Of a stretch of DNA of 64,000 bases, positions 55,829 to 63,866 are shown piece by piece. This stretch comes from Marinicella algicola. GTDB lineage: Bacteria; Pseudomonadota; Gammaproteobacteria; Xanthomonadales; Marinicellaceae. The stretch lies in the NCBI RefSeq assembly GCF_028401385.1, contig NZ_JAQOMR010000001.1:3946501-4010500 (forward strand). The letters run 5' to 3'. A program made the position numbers and the translations under genes. The stretch's first letter is position 1. Every line of letters starts with the position of its first letter. The notes under the pieces were generated by a model. That model was not told where the DNA came from and ran no database searches. It was given only the letters and a program-made list of their open reading frames with translations.

Positions 55829-56329
55829 ATGACGACGATACCCGTTGACCGCGTTGATCAGAGCCTGATTGCTCTCAGGCGGATTCTCCGCGCCACTGAA
55901 AATTATGAACGCGATCTGGCGCAGTCGGCCCGGCTGACGCCTGCGCAATTGCGTGTGCTGCAGATTGTCGAGGAACGCGGCAGCGTGACGCCGAAGGCAC
56001 TGGCGACCCAGATGGGTATCCGTCAGGCCTCTGTCACCACGCTGGTCGATAAGCTGGTGGCGCGCGGCATGGTCGAGCGGGTGCCCTCGAAGACCGACCG
56101 GCGCCAGACCAATGTCACCGTCACCGAAGCCGGCCGTGCCATGGTGGAAAGCGCACCTGATGCGCTCCAGCAGCGCTATGTCCAGGCATTCGAAGCTCTG
56201 AAGGACTGGGAACAGGCCCAGCTGATCGCCTCGCTTGAGCGGGTTGCGACGATGCTGGATGCCGAGGGCATCGACGCCTCTCCTGTGCTTGCGACCGGCG
56301 AGCTGCATTCGGAAAAGCGCGCTCGGTAG
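55829..56329 (+). CDS. ectR: MarR-family regulator of ectoine genes
   Basis: A 166-residue MarR-type winged-helix protein: LRVLQIVEERGSVTPKALAT, QMGIRQASVTTLVDKLVARG and MVERVPSKTDRRQTNVTVTE are the helix-turn-helix and wing. Its position, divergent from ectA, and its length match EctR, the osmotic-stress regulator known from methylotrophs and halophiles. By analogy it represses ectABC-ask at low salinity. The name rests on position plus family. Confidence 0.88.
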   Translation: MTTIPVDRVDQSLIALRRILRATENYERDLAQSARLTPAQLRVLQIVEERGSVTPKALATQMGIRQASVTTLVDKLVARGMVERVPSKTDRRQTNVTVTEAGRAMVESAPDALQQRYVQAFEALKDWEQAQLIASLERVATMLDAEGIDASPVLATGELHSEKRAR

Positions 56330-56492
56330 GGCTTGCTCTTTAACAGAACCTTTGGGACGAGCGCGGTGAGGCGGCTACCGCCGACTGTTGGCATGCCTGC
56401 GGCGAAATGGCATTCTGGTTGCATTAAAACTTGACTAGAAAAATCATATTAATATAAAAGTTCCTACCTGCCATCTGTTAAAGGAGCTTTTC

Positions 56493-57575
56493 ATGAAGTC
56501 CGTCATGCCGTTCGGCATCGCCTCCCTCATCCTGGCCGGCGCAGGCGTCGCCCATGCCGATCCGATCGAAATCACCGACCAGGCAGGCCGCGCGGTCATT
56601 CTGGAACAGCCCGCCGGGCGTGTCGCCTCGATCCCGATGCCGATGGCCTCGACGCTGATCGCGATTGACGGCGGTGTTGAAAAGCAGGTCGGCATGAACC
56701 CGGTGGCCAAACAGGCCGTACTCGATGGCATTCTCGGCAAGATCTATCCCGAGGCAAAGGATATTCCCTCCGATATCACGGCGCCGAATTTCATTCCCAA
56801 TGTCGAGGAACTGGCTGCCACCAATCCCGATCTCGTCATTCAGTGGGCTGATCGCGGAAATGATCTTGTTGACCCGATCACCAATGCCGGCCTGACGACC
56901 ATGCTGATCTCCTATGGCACAGAGGAAAAGGCGCGCGACTACATGACCATGTCGGCGGTTGCCATGGGCCGCGAAGACCGCATCGCTCCGCTGATCGAAT
57001 GGCGTGAAGAGGTCGCCAGCGATATCGCTGAAAAGGCAGCTTCGATCGACGAGGCCGACAAGCCGAAAGTGCTTTACCTGCTGCGGGCCCAGGAAACGCT
57101 GAGGGCTTCGGGCGCCAAGAACAATTACAACACCTGGTATATCGAGCTTGCCGGCGGCAAGAGCGCTTCTGCCGATCTTGAAGCCAATGGCGTGACCATC
57201 AATCCGGAGCAGATCGCAACCTGGAACCCGGACGTGATCCTGCTCAACAATTTCGAGAGCGAAATCTCGCCCGAGCGGATCTATGACGACCCGATCCTTT
57301 CGCTCACCAATGCCGCGCAAAACCACAAGGTCTATCGCATGCCGCTCGGCGGCTATCGCTGGGATCCGCCGAACACGGAAAGCCCGCTGACCTGGATGTG
57401 GCTTGCCGAACTCCTGCACCCGGAGGTCTTCGACTATGATCTGAGAGCCGAGATGAAAGACGCCTACAGCAAGATTTACGACTACGACCTCAGTGAAGAG
57501 GATATTGACGGCATTCTCTGGACCGAACTTAACGCGGACGCTGCCAATTACGATCAGTTCAAGGCCAAGTCATGA
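56493..57575 (+). CDS. FecB/TroA-like ABC transporter substrate-binding protein
   Basis: A 360-residue cluster A-II binding protein with a signal peptide (1-23, ending AHA). It has the family start IEITDQAGRAVILEQPAGRV, LAATNPDLVIQWADRGNDLV, LASDIAEKAASIDEADKPKV-like linker helix region and, near the end, NHKVYRMPLGGYRWDPPNTE followed by SPLTWMWLAELLHPEVFDYD. The last motif resembles binding proteins of molybdate/tungstate or metal-chelate FecCD systems (MolA, siderophore types). The start ATG follows AAAGGAGC. Its stop overlaps the permease ATG (ATGA). The ligand is not known; no TonB receptor is nearby. Confidence 0.85.
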   Translation: MKSVMPFGIASLILAGAGVAHADPIEITDQAGRAVILEQPAGRVASIPMPMASTLIAIDGGVEKQVGMNPVAKQAVLDGILGKIYPEAKDIPSDITAPNFIPNVEELAATNPDLVIQWADRGNDLVDPITNAGLTTMLISYGTEEKARDYMTMSAVAMGREDRIAPLIEWREEVASDIAEKAASIDEADKPKVLYLLRAQETLRASGAKNNYNTWYIELAGGKSASADLEANGVTINPEQIATWNPDVILLNNFESEISPERIYDDPILSLTNAAQNHKVYRMPLGGYRWDPPNTESPLTWMWLAELLHPEVFDYDLRAEMKDAYSKIYDYDLSEEDIDGILWTELNADAANYDQFKAKS

Positions 57576-58625
57576 GCGATGTGACGGCCGGCACCCGCCT
57601 TCATGGCGGGGCCGGTGTCCTCAGGGCGGGCGTTTTCGCGGGCCTTCTGGCCGCTCTGTTCGCTGCCCTTGTGTTTGCGATCGGGGCGGGGCGGTTTGCC
57701 GTCTCGCCCGGCCGGATCGCCGAAATCATCGTCACCTATATCGCATCCCCTTCCGCACCGCTTGACAATATTGACGAGCGGATCGTGCTTCTGGTGCGCA
57801 TGCCACGCGTGCTGATCGCCGCTGTTTCCGGAGCTGCCCTTGCTGTCGGCGGTGCCGCGCTGCAGGGTGTCTTCCGCAATCCGCTGGTCTCCCAGCAGGT
57901 GCTCGGCATCAGTCAGGGGCAGCCTTTGGCGGGGCACTGGCCATTCTGCTGGGCTATGCCGGGGTGACACTTCTGGGGCCTGCCTTCATTTTCGGCCTTG
58001 CCGCACTGGTCATCGTCGGACTTTTGGCGCGCATCAACGGGCGCACGGAAATCGTCACCGTTATTCTCTCGGGCATGGTGGTCGGCGCGCTGTTTTCGGC
58101 GCTGGTTTCGGTGGTGCAGTTCGTCGCCGACCCCAACACCTCGCTGCCAGCCATCGTCTACTGGCTGATGGGCTCGTTTTCGACCGCAACATGGGCGCGG
58201 TTCTGGCTCGGGCTTCCTGGCCTTGCGGTCGGCATCATCGCGGTCTGGCTGTTCCGCTACCGGCTCAACCTTCTGGCGCTTGAAGATACCGAGGCGCGAT
58301 CGCTCGGCGTCAATCCCGACCGTGAACGCTGGTTCATCTTCGTCGCCACCGCGCTGATGACCGCAACCTCGGTGGCAGTCGCCGGGATTATCGGCTGGAT
58401 CGGCCTCGTCATTCCCCATGCCGCGCGCATTCTGGTGGGGAGGATCACCGGGTTCTGATCCCGGCATCGGCCATTCTGGGCGCGGCCTATCTTACCTTCG
58501 TGGATACGCTGGCGCGCACGCTGACATCGGCGGAAATCCCGCTCGGGGTACTGACGGCGTTGATCGGCGCACCGGTTTTCGGCTTGCTCCTGCGTCGCCA
58601 TTTCTCGAAAGCGAACCAGACATGA
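57572..58625 (+). CDS. FecCD-family ABC transporter permease (frame broken twice)
   Basis: A permease of about 351 residues with roughly ten helices. LLVRMPRVLIAAVSGAALAV, GGAALQGVFRNPLVSQQVLG and ATSVAVAGIIGWIGLVIPHA are FecCD signatures. The frame breaks at GGGG 57916-57919 and GGGG 58437-58440; one G at each gives LGISQGAAFGGALAILLGYA and ILVGEDHRVLIPASAILGAA, and a normal end at 58625 overlapping the ATPase start. It forms the transport channel as a homodimer. The breaks are probably sequencing errors. Confidence 0.88.
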
Positions 58626-59380
58626 TCGGTCTTGAAAACGCCAGCGTCGCCTTCGGCCACAATCAGATCTTCCGCGATGTGACCTTTGAGGTTCCCGTCG
58701 GCCGCACCATGGCGATCCTCGGGCCGAACGGGCGCGGCAAGACCACGCTTTTGCGCGCCCTGCTCGGATTCCAGCCGCTGAAGACCGGCAGACGGTTAGC
58801 GCCAAAGATTGCCGGCTATGTGCCCCAGCACGGGGCCTCGCAGGCAAAGCTGTCCGGGCTTGATGTGGTGGTCATGGGCCATGCCGCGCAGATCGGGCTT
58901 TTCGGTCAGCCGGGCAGACAAGATATCGAGGCGGCGGAGCACGCGCTTGAGACCGTCGGCGCGACCGATCTTGCCGGCCATCGCTATGACCGGATGTCGG
59001 GCGGTCAGCGGCAGATGATCCTGATTGCCCGCGCGCTGGCCACCGGCTCACCCGCGCTTGTGTTCGACGAACCGACCTCGGCGCTTGATCTCGGTAACCA
59101 GTCGAAAACGCTCGATCTTCTCAACATGCTGCGGCAGCGTCGCGACAAGGCGGTGCTGTTCACCACGCATGACCCGAACCACGCGCTGGCGGCCGCTGAC
59201 GACGTTCTCATGATGATGCCGGGCGGGCATGAGATCAACGGCCCGGTTGAGGAGATGATCGTTCCCGACGCGCTTGCCAGGCTTTACGGTGTCGATATGC
59301 GCTGGGTGGATATGGCGGGGCCGGCCGGAAGCTATCGCAAAGCAGTGATACCGGCCTTCGCCGGAAGGGAGTTTTCATGA
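58622..59380 (+). CDS. FecE-type ABC transporter ATP-binding protein
   Basis: A 252-residue ATPase from ATG 58622. Walker A is LGPNGRGKTTLLRALLG, Q-loop YVPQHGASQAKLSGLDVVV, signature MSGGQRQMILIARAL and Walker [19 protein letters not shown]. The Ser of the usual GKS/T Walker A (G-x-x-GRGKTT) is normal for this group. It is coupled to the permease upstream (ATGA) and to the next gene downstream, which starts at 59377 (ATGA). Confidence 0.94.
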   Translation: MIGLENASVAFGHNQIFRDVTFEVPVGRTMAILGPNGRGKTTLLRALLGFQPLKTGRRLAPKIAGYVPQHGASQAKLSGLDVVVMGHAAQIGLFGQPGRQDIEAAEHALETVGATDLAGHRYDRMSGGQRQMILIARALATGSPALVFDEPTSALDLGNQSKTLDLLNMLRQRRDKAVLFTTHDPNHALAAADDVLMMMPGGHEINGPVEEMIVPDALARLYGVDMRWVDMAGPAGSYRKAVIPAFAGREFS

Positions 59381-60681
59381 GCGTTCTTTATGTGAAATCA
59401 GCCTATGTCGGCCCATCGAAGACGTTCCGCGTGGCAGAAGCTGAAGGCCTCGTGACCATTGTGGCGCAATCCGATCTCAGCGCGGAGCATCTGGCCTCCC
59501 ATCGCGGACTGATCACCGGCAACCAGCTTGACCAGAACGCAATGCTTGCTCTGAAGCAGGCACTCACTGCCTTTCTCGATTGTGGTGGGCGCTGGTTCTT
59601 CAACGGCCACATGCTGCGCCCGCTGGTGGATGGTATGCCGCAATATCGCCCGATCGCGGAGCCGAAACGGGCTGATTTCGATCTTGCTGCGGTCAATGCC
59701 CATCCGGTTTTCGACGGTATAGATCTGAAAAAACTCGAAACAAATAACGGCGTCGCCGGCTTTTATGGCCGTGGTTGCAACCCGCCTCCCGAAGGCGCTG
59801 TCGTCGTCAACGGGCTCGGGCCGGAATATGTGCCGGTCGACTGGGTCTGGGCACGGCCAAAGGGCGGGCGCATATTCAGCCATGCGGGCAATGATCTTGC
59901 CACGATGGGGCGCGAATGGGATCTGCCGCCAACGCTTGCCGAGCGCATCATCCAGTGGGCGAATGGCGGCGATTGCGCCGATCCGGTGACGGCGACGAGA
60001 CACGGCGACAGCTATCGTGCGCGCCTTGCAGAGGCTGAGGCGTATCCGGGTTTTGCGAGCAGGCTGGCCGCGTCAAAGCGCATCGTTGCGCCATCATCGG
60101 GCTGCTACTACCAGATCCACAGCCTTGAGGGACCGCGCCACACGGAAGCCTTTGATATGATCACAAGCCCGGAAGCGCTGGACGGCGTGCTGCGGCCGGA
60201 TGATACGCTCTGGGTGCCTTGTCGCACACCGGCGCAGCGCATGATTGCGCAAAGGCCTGTCATCGACCGGCATCTTGCTGCAGGCGGCACGGTGGTCGCG
60301 CTTGGCGAAAGCCTTTCTCATCTCTGGCTGCCGAATGTGAAATTCACCCAGACGCCTACGAATTGGTGGTGGTGGCTGGAGCGTGACGCCGACCTCGGTG
60401 TCAGGATTTCAAAACCCGCTCATCCGTTGATGGCAGGCATGACCGACCGCGATGTGACCTGGCACCTGCACGGCTGGTTCGACCCGCCGGATGGTGCCGA
60501 GGTTCTGGTGCGCGATGGCGATGGCGGCGCTATCTTCTATATCGATGAGGTCTCGACGCCCGGTCGGATGATCGTTTCCTCGCTCGACCCGATGTTCCAT
60601 CACGGTTCGCATTTCATGCCGGCGACGACGCGTTTCCTCGACCGGTTCATTCCCAATCTGAAGGGTTTTCTCAATGCATGA
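59377..60681 (+). CDS. Unknown protein with two glutamine-amidotransferase-like domains
   Basis: A 434-residue soluble protein without signal peptide, coupled by 4-bp overlap to the metal-type ABC ATPase. It seems to be two copies of one alpha/beta domain. The first has FLDCGGRWFFNGHMLRPLVD, then AHPVFDGIDLK and NPPPEGAVVVNGLG, and GGRIFSHAGNDLATM; the second has HLAAGGTVVALGESLSHLWL, AHPLMAGMTDRD, DPPDGAEVLVRDG and PGRMIVSSLDPMFHH. The order (strand-turn after GG, H-P-hydrophobic-x-G, a P-x-GAxVLV strand, then a G-R-hydrophobic strand) is that of ThuA/GATase1-like folds. No Cys nucleophile elbow is apparent, so it may bind rather than hydrolyse. Function unknown. Confidence 0.7.
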   Translation: MSVLYVKSAYVGPSKTFRVAEAEGLVTIVAQSDLSAEHLASHRGLITGNQLDQNAMLALKQALTAFLDCGGRWFFNGHMLRPLVDGMPQYRPIAEPKRADFDLAAVNAHPVFDGIDLKKLETNNGVAGFYGRGCNPPPEGAVVVNGLGPEYVPVDWVWARPKGGRIFSHAGNDLATMGREWDLPPTLAERIIQWANGGDCADPVTATRHGDSYRARLAEAEAYPGFASRLAASKRIVAPSSGCYYQIHSLEGPRHTEAFDMITSPEALDGVLRPDDTLWVPCRTPAQRMIAQRPVIDRHLAAGGTVVALGESLSHLWLPNVKFTQTPTNWWWWLERDADLGVRISKPAHPLMAGMTDRDVTWHLHGWFDPPDGAEVLVRDGDGGAIFYIDEVSTPGRMIVSSLDPMFHHGSHFMPATTRFLDRFIPNLKGFLNA

Positions 60682-61186
60682 CACGATCACCGTCAGCGAA
60701 GGCGGCCGCGCGCTCACCTTTTCCTTTGATGACATCATGGCCTATCATGGTGGCGGCTTTCCGGGTGGCGTGGTCCACGGGCTCAAGGCGATGCAGGCCG
60801 CGTTTCCGCTGCTTGATGACGCGCCGCTCGAGCGTCGGGAAATCTCCGTGCTCACCGCCTTTTCCGGTCCGGGCGGTCGTGATGCGCTGGAAATGGTGAC
60901 GCGCGGGCTGACGGACAAAAGGTTGGCCGTGTTTCGCCCGCTCGGTGGCAAGGATGTGATTTCCGATCCGCCTGGCCCCTATCTGTTCCGCTTCGCCTAT
61001 CGCGGCAAGACGGCCGAAGCCGTCATCAAGCCCGGGCATGTGCGCGAAGAGTTCGTTACACTCGGCGCAAAGCCGGACAGGACAGCGGAAGAAACAAAAC
61101 GGCATGAGGCGCTGAAACGCGAAATGGCCGATCGTCTTCTGCCGCTTGCCGCAAACGAGATTTATGCGGCGCGTCTTATCGGCTGA
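60674..61186 (+). CDS. FmdE-like protein in the metal transporter operon
   Basis: A 170-residue protein overlapping the previous gene by 8 bp. SFDDIMAYHGGGFPGGVVHG, LKAMQAAFPLLDDAPLERRE and VLTAFSGPGGRDALEMVTRG correspond to the FmdE pattern (hydrophobic-x-F-HGH-x-CPG..., then a second segment with C-x-x-DA-hydrophobic). The metal-binding HGHxCPG is here HGGGFPGG, so the Cys is missing, and the usual C-terminal zinc finger is absent. FmdE proteins are linked to molybdenum/tungsten enzymes and metal transport in other organisms. The assignment is from pattern only. Its last bases overlap the converging sulfatase-like gene by 11 bp. Confidence 0.6.
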   Translation: MHDTITVSEGGRALTFSFDDIMAYHGGGFPGGVVHGLKAMQAAFPLLDDAPLERREISVLTAFSGPGGRDALEMVTRGLTDKRLAVFRPLGGKDVISDPPGPYLFRFAYRGKTAEAVIKPGHVREEFVTLGAKPDRTAEETKRHEALKREMADRLLPLAANEIYAARLIG

Positions 61187-62846
61187 CCGACCGGTTGCGA
61201 TATTGCGGACGAACCGGTTCCGAGAAAATGCGGATCACCCGTTCACGCATCGTATCCATAAGCGGTTCGGGGGCCTCGGCCGCAGGGATCATGCCCGGCG
61301 TGAAGCCCTCGGCCTCGAACCGTTCGACAAGTCCGGCATCGCGGCTGATCACATGGATCGGCACGGCACGTGAGGCGTCCGGCCCGGTAATCAGCGGGGC
61401 CGGCTGATGGTCGCCGAGCACGATAAAGACGGCGTCTTCGCCAAAACGGGCGATATAGTCGCCGACGGTTTGAAGCGAATAATCGATGGTCGCGATATAC
61501 TGCCGCCGCACCCGTTCCCGGTCTGCCCAGACCACGGCAGGCGGATCGCCGCTTGTCGCCTGTTCGTCGAACACGCTACCATCTCCGACATCGGCCCAGT
61601 CGATCAGTTCGGCAACCGGCGTCCAGGGGGCATGGCTGGAAATCAGCGCGATTTCAGCCATAACCGGGCGGTCGTCACCGTCATGGCGGACAAGCCTGTC
61701 GAAGGCCGTTAGCGTGTACTGGTCGGGCATCGTCACCCAGTTGAAGGGTTCTCCCCGGTAACCGAGATCAGCGGCGGCAAAGATCGTGTCATAGCCGTAA
61801 TAAGCGCTTTCCGGCCAGTCCATGGTGATCGCCGGCATCACCGCGGCGGTGCGCCAGCCGGCCTCGCGGAACAGTCTGTTGAGGCTTTTGCGGTCGCTCA
61901 TCATCAGCCGGTCGTAGCGGGCCTGGTTGTCGACCCACAGGCCGGAGAGGAAGGTGCCATGAGCAAGCCAGCTGAGCCCGCCTATGGTCGGCGACCAGCT
62001 CCAGCCGCTGGCGGTGGAAAAGCCGGCCTCTTTGAGTTCGGTTTCGACCGCTTCAAGCCGTGGTCCGATCAGCGGTGCATAGCGGGGATCCTCGACGGCG
62101 CTGCGGCCGTAGGATTCAATGAAGATCAGCACGACATCGCGACCGCGAACGCCCCGGAACAGGGTGTTGGCCTCCGGCAGGGCCTCGGTTTCAGCCAGTG
62201 ACCGGTCAAAGCTCTGCATATCTTTCATCGCCTGCGTGACGGATTGGATGCGGGCGACGAGATAGCCGGAGGCGCGGGTATCGGCGTAAATCCGGGTCCC
62301 GGTCGCAGCCCCTGTGGCCCATAGCGCCAGTCCGACCGCCAGAAGAGCGGCAAAGACGAGGACCGGACTACGTGTCTGTTTGCTCGAGAGCCGCGCCAGA
62401 TAAAACTGGGACAGGAAAAATACGGCGAGAATACCGAGGAACAGGACGATGGCACCAGTGACCGCCAGCGCTGCAGCAAGGCCCCCGATTGTGCCGGAAA
62501 ACACATTCCAGCCATCGGCAAAGATCCGAAGATCAAGATAGGGGTTGAAGCGGCGCTGAAAGGCCGATTGCACGCCGATATCGCCGAGCTTGAGGAACAG
62601 GATAATACCAACGGCGACAGTGGCGAGCGCTGCCAGAACCAATGCGACACGGCGCGGCAGAAGCACGAGCGCCAGGCCGAGAAGCGGGATCTCTATCGGT
62701 AGATGCGCAAATGCTCTCGCTGAAAAACCACCCGGATAATCCGGCAGGTTGAGCGCGGCAAAGGCGATGATGACAAACACCAGCACCGCTGCGAACTGGC
62801 GCGGAAGGTTCTGCTTGCAACGCGGCCCTTCAGCTATCATGAACAT
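61176..62846 (-). CDS. Membrane-anchored sulfatase-fold protein (LTA synthase/phosphoethanolamine transferase family)
   Basis: A 556-residue protein with five hydrophobic segments in the first ~185 residues and an extracytoplasmic alkaline-phosphatase-like domain after about 230. The metal site is indicated by VVLIFIESYGRSAVEDP, TIGGLSWLAHGTFLSGLWVD (nucleophile Ser/Thr region), LISSHAPWTP and VFIVLGDHQPAPLITG. Such enzymes move phosphoglycerol or phosphoethanolamine to lipids or glycans, or cleave sulfate esters. No neighbour settles which. It is divergent from the UPF0104 gene with a 50-bp gap. Confidence 0.85.
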   Translation of the reverse strand: MFMIAEGPRCKQNLPRQFAAVLVFVIIAFAALNLPDYPGGFSARAFAHLPIEIPLLGLALVLLPRRVALVLAALATVAVGIILFLKLGDIGVQSAFQRRFNPYLDLRIFADGWNVFSGTIGGLAAALAVTGAIVLFLGILAVFFLSQFYLARLSSKQTRSPVLVFAALLAVGLALWATGAATGTRIYADTRASGYLVARIQSVTQAMKDMQSFDRSLAETEALPEANTLFRGVRGRDVVLIFIESYGRSAVEDPRYAPLIGPRLEAVETELKEAGFSTASGWSWSPTIGGLSWLAHGTFLSGLWVDNQARYDRLMMSDRKSLNRLFREAGWRTAAVMPAITMDWPESAYYGYDTIFAAADLGYRGEPFNWVTMPDQYTLTAFDRLVRHDGDDRPVMAEIALISSHAPWTPVAELIDWADVGDGSVFDEQATSGDPPAVVWADRERVRRQYIATIDYSLQTVGDYIARFGEDAVFIVLGDHQPAPLITGPDASRAVPIHVISRDAGLVERFEAEGFTPGMIPAAEAPEPLMDTMRERVIRIFSEPVRPQYRNRSVSR

Positions 62847-62896
62847 TCCTTGTCTGTCCGGTCATCCGGATATTGTGCCCTGGAAAGGAGCGGCTG

Positions 62897-63820
62897 TTGC
62901 CCGCATATGGCGTTCTTGCGGTGATTTTCTGTCTGGCGATTATTGCCGGGCTGTTTGTCGCTGTCGATCCCGCTGACGTTGTTGCGGCGTTTCAGAATGT
63001 GTCTGCCGGCCCGGTCGTTGTCGCCCTTGCCATCGTACAGGTTCAGGTGGTGCTGTCGGCGCTGCGCTGGCGTTTCACGGCGGCCCGGCTCGGTCATGTC
63101 TTTTCTGCGGCACTTGCGATCCGCGAATATTATATCGCCAGTTTCGTCAATCAAATCCTGCCGGGCGGAATGGCGGGCGATGCGGTGCGGGCCTATCGCA
63201 GCCGCACGGAAGAGGGCTGGAAACGCCCGGCTGCAGCCATCGTGCTCGAGCGGCTTTCGGGGCAGCTCGCCTTTTTCCTGCTGGCGGGTGCCGGGCTGTT
63301 CGTCTGGCCGGTTTTTCTGGCCGATCGTCTGCCGCCGGGTTTTGCGCGTCTCGTTTTCATTTGCGCAGGGTTTCTCGGGGTCTTTGCCTGTGCTGGTCTG
63401 TTTATTGCACGATCTCGGCTGTTGGCGCGCTACAAGACGTTGCGGCCGGATCTCGCGGCGGTTTTCTGGAACCGTGGCGCATTCGGTGTGCAAAGCGCGC
63501 TCAGCACGCTGATCGTCGCCTCCTATGTCGCCGTCTTCATGATTGCGGCCTCTGCCACGGGTGCACCGCTGCCGCCGGTCGCCGCCCTCACGGTCATCCC
63601 GCTGTGCCTGATGACGATGCTGATTCCGGCCGGTGTCGGCGGCTGGGGAACGCGCGAAGCCGCCGCTGCCGCCCTCTGGCCGCTGTTCGGTCTCACCAGT
63701 GCCGAGGGGCTTTCGGCAAGCCTGCTCTACGGCATGATCTCGCTTCTGGGCGTTGCGCCGCAGGGCATTTTGTTCCTTGCTGCGACGATGAAGCGCCGCC
63801 GCCAGATCAAGTCGGAATAG
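62897..63820 (+). CDS. UPF0104/LPG-synthase-like integral membrane protein
   Basis: A 307-residue protein with about eight membrane helices, of the lysylphosphatidylglycerol synthetase transmembrane (AglD/UPF0104) family. LSALRWRFTAARLGHVFSAA, IREYYIASFVNQILPGGMAG and DAVRAYR, AIVLERLSGQLAFFLLAGAG and GVGGWGTREAAAAALWPLFG are the family motifs. I choose TTG 62897, which has AAAGGAG six bases upstream; the frame is open to 62873. These proteins are thought to flip lipids or act in envelope glycolipid synthesis. Confidence 0.88.
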   Translation: MPAYGVLAVIFCLAIIAGLFVAVDPADVVAAFQNVSAGPVVVALAIVQVQVVLSALRWRFTAARLGHVFSAALAIREYYIASFVNQILPGGMAGDAVRAYRSRTEEGWKRPAAAIVLERLSGQLAFFLLAGAGLFVWPVFLADRLPPGFARLVFICAGFLGVFACAGLFIARSRLLARYKTLRPDLAAVFWNRGAFGVQSALSTLIVASYVAVFMIAASATGAPLPPVAALTVIPLCLMTMLIPAGVGGWGTREAAAAALWPLFGLTSAEGLSASLLYGMISLLGVAPQGILFLAATMKRRRQIKSE

Positions 63821-63866
63821 ACCAGAAACGAGCGGGCAAGGCTGCGTGTTCCGTCGAAGCGCCAGC

